Below are positions 7,842 through 13,722 of a stretch of 31,253 nucleotides of DNA, in pieces. Both the position numbers and the translations under genes were made by a program. Below the pieces are notes generated by a model, which ran no database searches, was not told where the DNA came from, and was given only the letters and a program-made list of their open reading frames with translations. Every line of letters starts with the position of its first letter. Within the stretch, counting starts at the first letter, position 1. Source of the stretch: CAYWNK01 sp047639615 (GTDB taxonomy: Bacteria > Planctomycetota > UBA1135 > GCA-002686595); the NCBI GenBank assembly GCA_047639615.1, contig JBLIOL010000019.1:1-31253 (forward strand). The letters are read 5' to 3'.

Positions 7842-9131
7842 ATGAATCCCATCCCCACAATTGTGCTGCTCACCGCGGCCTGGACAGCCACGGCCCAAGA
7901 CGGCGCCAAGGCCGAGCCAAGCCACGACTTGGATAACCTCTCCGCTCTGGCCGGCTCCATGGCCAGCCAGGTGGCCGAATTACGCGGGAAGGCATTCCTC
8001 AAGGATGTGCATATCGAAGTTGCAGATCGGGCAACGTTCCTCTCCTACGCCCGCCGGCGAATGGATGAACTGCATGGGGAGGATCGCATGCACCATGACC
8101 AGGCGGTGGCGCGGGTCTCAGGCCTGGTGCCCATCGAGATGGACTTGCAGCAGGTGCTCCTCGAGGTGCTGGCCGAGCAGGTCGGCGGCTTCTACGAGCC
8201 CACCAGCGGCACCTTCTTCGTGATGGAGGGCACGGATCCGGACCTGACCAAGATCATCATGGCCCACGAGCTGGCTCATGCCCTGGACGATCAATACCAC
8301 GATCTCGATGGCGTCGATCGCCGACTGAGCGCCAACAGCGACGCCCTGCTCGCGCACCACGCCGTGGCCGAGGGGAGTGCTCAAGTGCTGATGTTCAGCT
8401 GGCTGATGAAGAACATCGCCAACCTCGATCGCCAGGCCCTCGCCGATGCCCAGGCCAACCTGGACACGACGGCCCTGCGCAATGCGCCTCCCTATGTGTG
8501 GAAGCCGCTGCTCGCGCTCTACAGCCAAGGCCAAGCCTTCCTCGAGCGCCGCGCTACGCCCTCGATCGTTCCGCGCTCGGCCAACATGGCCGACCTCGAA
8601 CAGGCCTTCACCCAACTGCCCACATCCACCGAGCAGATCCTGCACCCGGTCAAGTACTGGGATCCCGAGCGCTTCGACGAGCCCGTCACCGTTGAGCTCA
8701 AGCTCGACGCCCTCCCCGAGGGCTGGTGCGCGAGTCTCGAGGACACCTTCGGCGAGTTGATGCTCGCGATCCTCACCGAGCCCCTAAACGAGCGCCACGG
8801 CCTGCAAGCCTCGCCCCTGGCCATGGTCGCGCAGCGCTACACCTCCAACGCCGCTGCCGGCTGGGGCGGCGATCGTTATGTGCTCCTCGAGCACGAGGGC
8901 GGCCACATGCTGCACCTATCCTCCGTCTGGGACCGTGCGGAAGACGCCGACGAATTCGCCCTGGCCCTCAGCGACCTCTCGAAAGACCTCGAGACCGAGC
9001 GCAAGGCAGGTCTCGACGAAGGCCTACACGGCTACCACCTAAACCGCGTCGACGAACTGCGCGTCGACTGGAGCATCTGGTACCAAGTGCCCGACGCCAC
9101 CGCCCAGCAAGCCATCGCGACGATTGGTTAA
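7842..9131 (+). CDS. secreted HEXXH zinc metalloprotease-like protein
   Basis: A 429-residue protein with an N-terminal signal (MNPIPTIVLLTAAWTATAQ). It has a zinc protease motif H142-E143-L-A-H146 in IIMAHELAHALDDQYHD and a likely third ligand E177 in HHAVAEGSAQ, 30 residues on, as in gluzincin-type families. Between is a loop VDRRLSANSDALLA. The remainder is alpha/beta with no further motif that I recognise. Similar proteins are usually annotated as hypothetical proteins with a metalloprotease fold; the substrate is unknown. No Shine-Dalgarno precedes the ATG. Upstream, 7761-7766 holds an AT-rich TAATAT that could be a -10 element, but no convincing -35 was found. It converges with the gene ending at 9160, and the two stop codons lie within one palindrome. 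Confidence 0.72.
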   Translation: MNPIPTIVLLTAAWTATAQDGAKAEPSHDLDNLSALAGSMASQVAELRGKAFLKDVHIEVADRATFLSYARRRMDELHGEDRMHHDQAVARVSGLVPIEMDLQQVLLEVLAEQVGGFYEPTSGTFFVMEGTDPDLTKIIMAHELAHALDDQYHDLDGVDRRLSANSDALLAHHAVAEGSAQVLMFSWLMKNIANLDRQALADAQANLDTTALRNAPPYVWKPLLALYSQGQAFLERRATPSIVPRSANMADLEQAFTQLPTSTEQILHPVKYWDPERFDEPVTVELKLDALPEGWCASLEDTFGELMLAILTEPLNERHGLQASPLAMVAQRYTSNAAAGWGGDRYVLLEHEGGHMLHLSSVWDRAEDADEFALALSDLSKDLETERKAGLDEGLHGYHLNRVDELRVDWSIWYQVPDATAQQAIATIG

Positions 9132-9167
9132 GGGCCCAGGCGCTCTTGTACCTGACCCCTTAACCAA
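9124..9167. terminator. palindrome spanning both stop codons of a convergent pair
   Basis: Arms 9124-9134 (TTGGTTAAGGG) and 9157-9167 (CCCTTAACCAA) pair perfectly over 11 bases. The TAA of the metalloprotease lies in the left arm and the TAA of the opposite gene in the right arm, so both genes end GGT-TAA-GGG. The insert reads, on the minus strand, GGGTCAGGTACAA, a core shared with the element at 13650-13722. It is likely a bidirectional terminator, possibly derived from a REP-like element. Confidence 0.6.
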
Positions 9168-9963
9168 ACGCGCGTGGGCGTTTGCGGCGTAGGCCGCCGG
9201 CTACGCGGCCGGTGAAGAGGAAGGTGCCTTCGATGCGCCAGCCGGGGCGCGGGCTGGGGAGGCCGTCGCGGCGGAGTTGCCAGGGGGAGAGGAAGATCAG
9301 GAGCGGGCGCTCCGGGGCGTCGCAGACGCACAGTTCCACGGTCTCGCCCGTCAGGCGGTTGTGCATGCGCTTGGTGGAGATCACGCGCAGGGAGAGATCG
9401 GAGCAGCCGCCGGGGCTGTCGGCGTCGCCGACGGGGGAGACGTAGGCGCCGCGCGGGCGCTCGAGAATGCCCGCGTGGGAGACGCCGGCGTTGGGGCCGA
9501 TGTAGGTCACGTCGAGGGCGAAGCCGGCGACGCTGATGGCGAGTACGTGGCCGGGGTCTAGGCGCGCGGGGACGCGGCGGGCGTCCGTGAGCCAGGTGGC
9601 TAGTCGGTAGGCGCCGGGGGCACCGCCGTAGCGGCCGATCTCGGCAGGTGTCGGCGGGGCGGCCCAGCCCACGAGCAGGGCATCGAAGGGCGAGTCGGGG
9701 ACGCGTGCGAAGCTCTCCACCGAGAGGCGCAAGCGATGGGGGACCTGGTAGTGGGGCAGCAGGGTCCAGAAGTCATCCTCATCCTGACGGTCGGCGCGCA
9801 GCTCGAGGCCCTCGCCGAGATCTAGGGCGAGGTGGTTCTCGGGGTCGCCACGCCAGGCCACAGGGCCGCCTTCCCGGCGGACTTGGTCCACCAGGGCGTC
9901 CTGGTCGAAATCGGGGGGGAAGCCGATGCACTCGAGGAGGAAGTCCAAGGGGCTGATTCTCAC
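9160..9963 (-). CDS. conserved-looking protein of unknown function
   Basis: I do not recognise this 267-residue protein. It starts with GTG at 9963 and has no signal peptide or membrane helix. Residues 1-50 are acidic and hydrophobic (ISPLDFLLECIGFPPDFDQDALVDQVRREGG). The middle is rich in beta-strand-like segments (HRLRLSVESFARV, HVLAISVAGFALDVTYIGPNAG). The C-terminal third has GETVELCVCDAPERPLLIFLSP and ends in a very basic tail (GLRRKRPRAFG). Coding bias is strongly GC-ending, consistent with a real gene. It is divergent from the M1-like lipoprotein gene, with a long imperfect palindrome between them, and convergent with the metalloprotease gene. Confidence 0.6.
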   Translation of the reverse strand: MRISPLDFLLECIGFPPDFDQDALVDQVRREGGPVAWRGDPENHLALDLGEGLELRADRQDEDDFWTLLPHYQVPHRLRLSVESFARVPDSPFDALLVGWAAPPTPAEIGRYGGAPGAYRLATWLTDARRVPARLDPGHVLAISVAGFALDVTYIGPNAGVSHAGILERPRGAYVSPVGDADSPGGCSDLSLRVISTKRMHNRLTGETVELCVCDAPERPLLIFLSPWQLRRDGLPSPRPGWRIEGTFLFTGRVAGGLRRKRPRAFG

Positions 9964-10003
9964 CTATGTGGAGCGCGGAGGAAACACCCGGTTCCAGCTG
10001 GGA

Positions 10004-10158
10004 GCGTGTTACGCATAGCCGAACATGCGAGCCACGCACCCTTTTTCGCGATGCTGCGTTGCGCCAAACCCCAAGTAGCTACGGTTACGAGGGTTTTGGC
10101 GCGCCTTGCCTCGCGAAAAATGGCACATGCCTCGCAAGCTCAGCTATGCGCAACGCGC
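10004..10158. repeat. long imperfect palindrome (about 70-base arms)
   Basis: The arms run from about 10004 to 10072 and from about 10086 to 10158. The outer ends GCGTGTTACGCATAGC and GCTATGCGCAACGCGC are inverted copies with two mismatches. Inner paired blocks include TGCGAG, TTTTTCGCGA with TCGCGAAAAA, and GCGCCAAA with TTTTGGCGC. The centre contains GTAGCTAC. The mismatches include both transitions and small gaps, as in a decayed hairpin element. It fills most of the divergent intergenic region 9964-10193. Confidence 0.65.
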
Positions 10159-10193
10159 CCCTAGCCGCCGGTTGCTTATTATCGGCCCCCTAC

Positions 10194-12530
10194 ATGTTCA
10201 CTCGAATCCTCTCTGTAGCAGCACTCCTAGGCCTGTGGGCCTGCCAAGGGGCCGGCGCCGCTGATCCGCGCTTGCCCGAACGCACCGATGCTCCGCCCCA
10301 GGTAGCTCCCGGTCAGGCCGATCTGGAGCACGTGGACCTGCAGCTGGTGCTGAACTCACGGGCGCCGCGCTTCTCCGGTCGGGCGCGCTTGCGCTTGGTG
10401 CTGGAGCAGGTGACCGAGCGCCTGCGCTTGGACTTGGCCGGGCCGGCTGTACAGGCGGTGCGCTTGGCTTCCGGGGAGCCGCTGCTCTTCCATCAGGAGC
10501 GCGGGAAGCTGGAGGTGGAGCTCGGCGGCGGGCGTGCGGCGGGCAGTGTGCTCGTGCTCGATGTGCTCTTCGCAGGGACGCCTGGATCGGGGCTGCGCTT
10601 CGGACCGAGCGGCGTCTTCGTGGTGCAAGGGGTGGCCGAGCCGCAGAGCTGGTTCCCGTGCCTGGCGAGTCGCACGGACCGCGCCACTTCGAGCCTTAGC
10701 ATCGATGTGCCGGAAGACTGGGAGGTGCTCATGGCGGGCTCGCTTCTGGACGAGAGCATCAGCGGCGGACGGCGTGTAGTGCGCTACCGGCGCAAACGCG
10801 CACACCTGGCATCGGAGCTGGCCTTCGTTGCGGGCCCCGGAGTGGCGGCGGCAGCGCTGCAACCCGAGACCGAGCTGCTGGCATTCCTACAGGGCTGGAC
10901 CGGTGTGCCGGCGCCTTGGGAGCGAGCACGTTTCGCAGCTGTTGATGGTCTACCCATGGCTGGTGGTGGCGGAGGACTCGTGACCTGGCCGTCGCAGGAA
11001 GGGCCCGCTGACTTGGCGCTCAAGGTGCGCGTTTGGACGCGGCGCTGGATCCAGGATCAATTGGGATTCGCGGCTTGGAGCGATGTGTGGTGGCTCGAAG
11101 GATTAGCCGCTTTGGCGGAGTCGGATTGGATCAGTGCTCACGCGAGTGCGGCTGAGAGTGACGAGTTTCTGCTCGAGCGTCGCCGCAAGGTGCGCGGAGC
11201 TACAGCCCTGCGCGGCGCCGATTGCGAGCACCCTTCGGACCTCTACGCGGACGGCGACCTTGGGCAACGCGCAGCCATGGCCTTGGCCTATCTGCGTGCA
11301 GACCTGGGCGAGACGGTTTTTAATCGCGGGCTAGCGCGCTTCTTCGGCGAGGGCCGAGGTCGCAGCTGCAGCAGCGTGGATCTACGGGCTGCCCTGGAGC
11401 AGGTGGCCGGTCGCGATCTGGAAGGTTTCTTCCGGGACTGGGTTCTTGCCGCCGGCCTGCCCAAGCTCGAAGTCTCATGGGTGCACGACCCGGAGCGCGC
11501 GCGCGTGCTCTTGCGCGTGCATCAGGTGCATGAACTGAGCGAGGGAATTCCCGACGCCTATGAGCTGCGCGCGCTCGTGCGCTTGCAGTTGGAGTCGGGG
11601 CCGGTGGATCAGGTGGTGCAGCTGAGCAAGCGCCGCGAGTTGATCGAGCTGCCCGCAGCGAGCGCTCCGATTTGGGTGCGCTTCGATGTGGGCCGGCGCA
11701 TTCCGGGCGAGCTGCTTGAGAAGCGCACGCCCGAGCAATGGCTGGTGGTCGGAGCTGCGGACCCGGACGGCTTTGGTCGTTTGGCCGCGGTGGAAACCCT
11801 CACGGCGCTGGTGGCGGACCCGCTCTGGGCGGAGCCCGTGGGACAGTTCCTGGTGGAGCGTCTCGGCTCCGATGAATGGGCCCCCGTGCGCACGGAAGCG
11901 GCGCGGGCTCTGGGCTTGAATGCGTCCGCGCAGGCTGGTCGAAGTGCCTTGGTGATGGCGGTGGAGGGCGATGCTTCGGCGCAGGTGCGAGCGGCTGCCT
12001 TGGCCGCGCTGACGGCTTGGCCTGCTGACACGCAGCTCTTCACCACGGCTACGCAGGCCTTCGAAGCCAGCTCCACGAGCGACATCAAGCGCGCTGCGCT
12101 GGCCTTGGCGGTGCACGCAGACCGGGAGGGGGCTTTGGCCTTGCTCACGGCTCTGCAGGTCCCCGGTGACGATGTAGGCGAAATCGGCGCCATGCGCTTG
12201 GAGGCGCTCGTGCGAGCGCGCGCACCGGGACTAGCGACCTTGCTGCTGCGCTTCGCCAGCAGTCAGAGTGCAGACCGCTCTACCCGTATGGTGGCGATCC
12301 GTTCCCTGGGCGCGCTGATCTTCGTGCCCGAGTTCGGGTCTCAGGCGCGCCGCTCTCTAGTGGAATTGCTGCGCGACACGGATCCGGGCCTGGCCTTGCT
12401 GGCTGCGGAGGTCCTCGGGCGAGCTGCGGCTCGCGGCGATGTGGGGAGTCAAGAGGAGCTGGTGCAGGCCTTCGCAAGCCTCACGGACCCGCGCATGCAG
12501 CGGGTGGTGCGCGGGGTCTGGAACCCCTAG
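10194..12530 (+). CDS. M1-aminopeptidase-like protein lacking the zinc motif, with HEAT-like repeats; putative lipoprotein
   Basis: I take the ATG at 10194 as start (778 residues), since it begins a signal peptide (MFTRILSVAALLGLWAC) ending in a possible lipobox with Cys17; the frame is open back to 9966 but that part overlies a palindrome. Residues 40-240 resemble the N-terminal beta domain of M1 aminopeptidases. The GAMEN-type loop is replaced by MAGGGGGLVTW (255-265), keeping only GLVT. An ungapped match of the usual HELAHQWFG...NEGFA places R279-V-W-T-R283 where HEXXH should be, while W285, W295, D297, W299, E302 and G303 are kept. From about residue 520 the protein has alpha-helical HEAT-like repeats (ARALGLNASAQAG, AAALAALTAWPA). 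It is predicted to be a non-catalytic M1 relative, perhaps a binding or scaffold protein on the cell surface. The ferritin-like gene follows after 5 bases. Confidence 0.72.
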   Translation: MFTRILSVAALLGLWACQGAGAADPRLPERTDAPPQVAPGQADLEHVDLQLVLNSRAPRFSGRARLRLVLEQVTERLRLDLAGPAVQAVRLASGEPLLFHQERGKLEVELGGGRAAGSVLVLDVLFAGTPGSGLRFGPSGVFVVQGVAEPQSWFPCLASRTDRATSSLSIDVPEDWEVLMAGSLLDESISGGRRVVRYRRKRAHLASELAFVAGPGVAAAALQPETELLAFLQGWTGVPAPWERARFAAVDGLPMAGGGGGLVTWPSQEGPADLALKVRVWTRRWIQDQLGFAAWSDVWWLEGLAALAESDWISAHASAAESDEFLLERRRKVRGATALRGADCEHPSDLYADGDLGQRAAMALAYLRADLGETVFNRGLARFFGEGRGRSCSSVDLRAALEQVAGRDLEGFFRDWVLAAGLPKLEVSWVHDPERARVLLRVHQVHELSEGIPDAYELRALVRLQLESGPVDQVVQLSKRRELIELPAASAPIWVRFDVGRRIPGELLEKRTPEQWLVVGAADPDGFGRLAAVETLTALVADPLWAEPVGQFLVERLGSDEWAPVRTEAARALGLNASAQAGRSALVMAVEGDASAQVRAAALAALTAWPADTQLFTTATQAFEASSTSDIKRAALALAVHADREGALALLTALQVPGDDVGEIGAMRLEALVRARAPGLATLLLRFASSQSADRSTRMVAIRSLGALIFVPEFGSQARRSLVELLRDTDPGLALLAAEVLGRAAARGDVGSQEELVQAFASLTDPRMQRVVRGVWNP

Positions 12531-12535
12531 GGATC

Positions 12536-13033
12536 GTGAGCTCGCAAGCACTTCAACCAGGTTCGATTCCCAAGGGGCTTGAACGCGCTTATGCATCCCT
12601 ATTGAAGGATATGCACTTGGCGTTGCTATCGGAGTTCGGCGCGCGCGCGATCTACGATCACATGAGCCGGCGCACGCGCAACGAGAAGTTCAAGGAGGTG
12701 CTCGTGCGCCTCAACAACGAGGGCGCGGAAACCGTGCGGCGCTTGCGCGAGGTGATGGCCAGCATGGGCGCGCGACCTAAGCGCACCAGCTTCCGCAGGC
12801 GCGCCTTGGCGCGCATCCTGGCCTACGTCTCTCTCGTTAGCGGTCCGCGACCGGTGCTGCGGCTCTGCCATCACGCGGAGGAGACGGTCTCGCGCTGGTA
12901 TGCGGAGTACGCCATTTTCCTCTCGAAGCTGGGCGATTTGGAGCGTGCCGCCGAGATGCAATCCCTGCATGGCTGCAAGCGCATGCACGCCCAGGAAGTC
13001 TTGGCCTGGATGGAACTGGCCCGGCACCGCTGA
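12536..13033 (+). CDS. ferritin-like four-helix protein (putative)
   Basis: A 165-residue, soluble, mostly helical protein starting at GTG 12536, five bases after the preceding stop. Its pattern resembles small ferritin-like or Coq7-type bundles: helix 1 has E33 in ALLSEFGARAIYDHM, helix 2 has E62-G-A-E65 in LNNEGAETVRRL, helix 3 has E115-E116 in HHAEETVSRWYAEY, helix 4 has H151-x-x-E154 in CKRMHAQEV. Two such Glu/His pairs would hold a di-iron centre. The expected ExxH of helix 2 is ExxE here, so metal binding is uncertain. The AhpD-like selenoprotein gene follows 47 bases downstream, which suggests a shared redox or oxidative-stress role, but this is inference from position. Alternatively it is a structural helical protein without metal. 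Confidence 0.55.
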   Translation: MSSQALQPGSIPKGLERAYASLLKDMHLALLSEFGARAIYDHMSRRTRNEKFKEVLVRLNNEGAETVRRLREVMASMGARPKRTSFRRRALARILAYVSLVSGPRPVLRLCHHAEETVSRWYAEYAIFLSKLGDLERAAEMQSLHGCKRMHAQEVLAWMELARHR

Positions 13034-13080
13034 TCCTTGCGCTACCATGCTGCGCCCGTCATTCCCTTAGCTAGCGCGCC

Positions 13081-13659
13081 ATGCCCTGGATCCAGACCAT
13101 CTCGGTAGCCGAAGCCACCGGCCGCCTGAAACGAACCTACGACGCCGCCATCGCGCGTGCCGGCCGAGTCTTTGGCATCGTGCGCAGCATGAGCCTCGCG
13201 CCCAGCGTTTTGGACGCATCCATGGGGCTCTATCAGAAGGTCATGTACGCGCCGGAAGGCATCAGTCGTCGCCAGCGAGAGATGCTGGCCACGGTGGTGA
13301 GCCGCGCGAACGACTGCCACTACTGAACTCTGTCGCATGCTGAGGACCTCCGTGTTGAGGCCCTAGAAGAAGGACAGATCGAGGATGCCGCGGCCTATGC
13401 CGAGAGTGTGATCAAGGACTGGCGCGCGGCCGGCTTGGACGCTGTCGACGAGGCCCTGTGCGCCTACGCGGAGAAGCTCACGCGCACGCCGGCCGAGATG
13501 ACCGAGGCCGATGTGCAGGTCTTGCGCGAGCAGGGCCTAAGCGACGTCGCCATCCACGACGCGATCCAAGTCATCGCCTACTTCAACTACATCAACCGCA
13601 TCGCCGACGCCGTGCACGTGGAGCTCGAGCCCGAGATGGCCGCCTACCCCGAGTTATGA
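13081..13659 (+). CDS. AhpD/carboxymuconolactone decarboxylase-like selenoprotein (TGA at 13324-13326 read as Sec)
   Basis: Read through the TGA at 13324-13326, this is a 192-residue peroxidase-related protein of the AhpD/CMD superfamily. Before the TGA comes ISRRQREMLATVVSRANDCHY; after it TLSHAEDLRVEALEEGQIED and then a normal CMD C-terminal half ending NYINRIADAVHVEL. The AhpD motif is N-x-C-x-x-C-x-x-x-H; here it is N77-D-C79-H-Y-U82-T-L-S-H86, so the TGA sits exactly at the resolving/peroxidatic Cys. The 111 codons after the TGA have no other stop and keep the coding bias. A stem-loop starting 13 bases after the TGA (13340-13366) fits a bacterial SECIS. The family reduces hydroperoxides through a Cys pair; Sec would raise reactivity. 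Annotators relying on standard code will split the gene at 13326, with a false start at GTG 13408. TGA is an ordinary stop elsewhere in the window. No sel genes are in view. Confidence 0.82.
13340..13366 (+). promoter_or_regulatory. putative bacterial SECIS hairpin
   Basis: In the mRNA, CU-g-AGG-a-CCUC pairs with GAGG-c-CCU-AG, giving nine pairs with one A/C mismatch and one bulged G, closed by the loop CGUGUU at 13351-13356. The first loop G lies 26 bases after the last base of the UGA. Bacterial SECIS elements need a small hairpin just downstream of the UGA with G and U in the apical loop, which this satisfies. It also encodes protein (AEDLRVEAL), as bacterial SECIS elements do. Confidence 0.6.
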
Positions 13660-13722
13660 GGTCTTGCAGTTAGGACGAATTGGGTCTGACGAATTGGGTC
13701 AGGCACAAAACCTCATAACTCG
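13650..13722. terminator. palindrome spanning both stop codons of a second convergent pair
   Basis: Arms 13650-13662 (CGAGTTATGAGGT) and 13710-13722 (ACCTCATAACTCG) pair perfectly over 13 bases. The TGA stop of the selenoprotein gene and that of the opposite VCBS/ASPIC gene lie in the two arms, so both proteins end Glu-Leu. The 47-base insert has a 14-base tandem (13674-13687 and 13688-13701, GACGAATTGGGTC-) and the core GGGTCAGGCACAA at 13697-13709, which matches the core in the element at 9124-9167. No T-run is present. Confidence 0.6.

Noticed and set aside
9966..10193. Upstream extension of the M1-like frame to 9966.
   Set aside because: It runs through the long palindrome and has no domain character; the ATG at 10194 starts a signal peptide.
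12556..12575. A GGTTCGATTCC sequence resembling a tRNA T loop.
   Set aside because: No acceptor, D or anticodon arms can be built around it, and it lies in the ferritin-like reading frame.
13324..13326. TGA as a Trp or Gly codon under an alternative genetic code.
   Set aside because: TGA ends manC, glmM, the ybbR-like gene and others in this window, so it is a regular stop here.
13408..13659. A separate 83-residue gene starting at GTG 13408, downstream of the TGA.
   Set aside because: It is the C-terminal half of the AhpD-like selenoprotein; the 27 codons between the TGA and this GTG are also family-like (TLSHAEDLRVEA).
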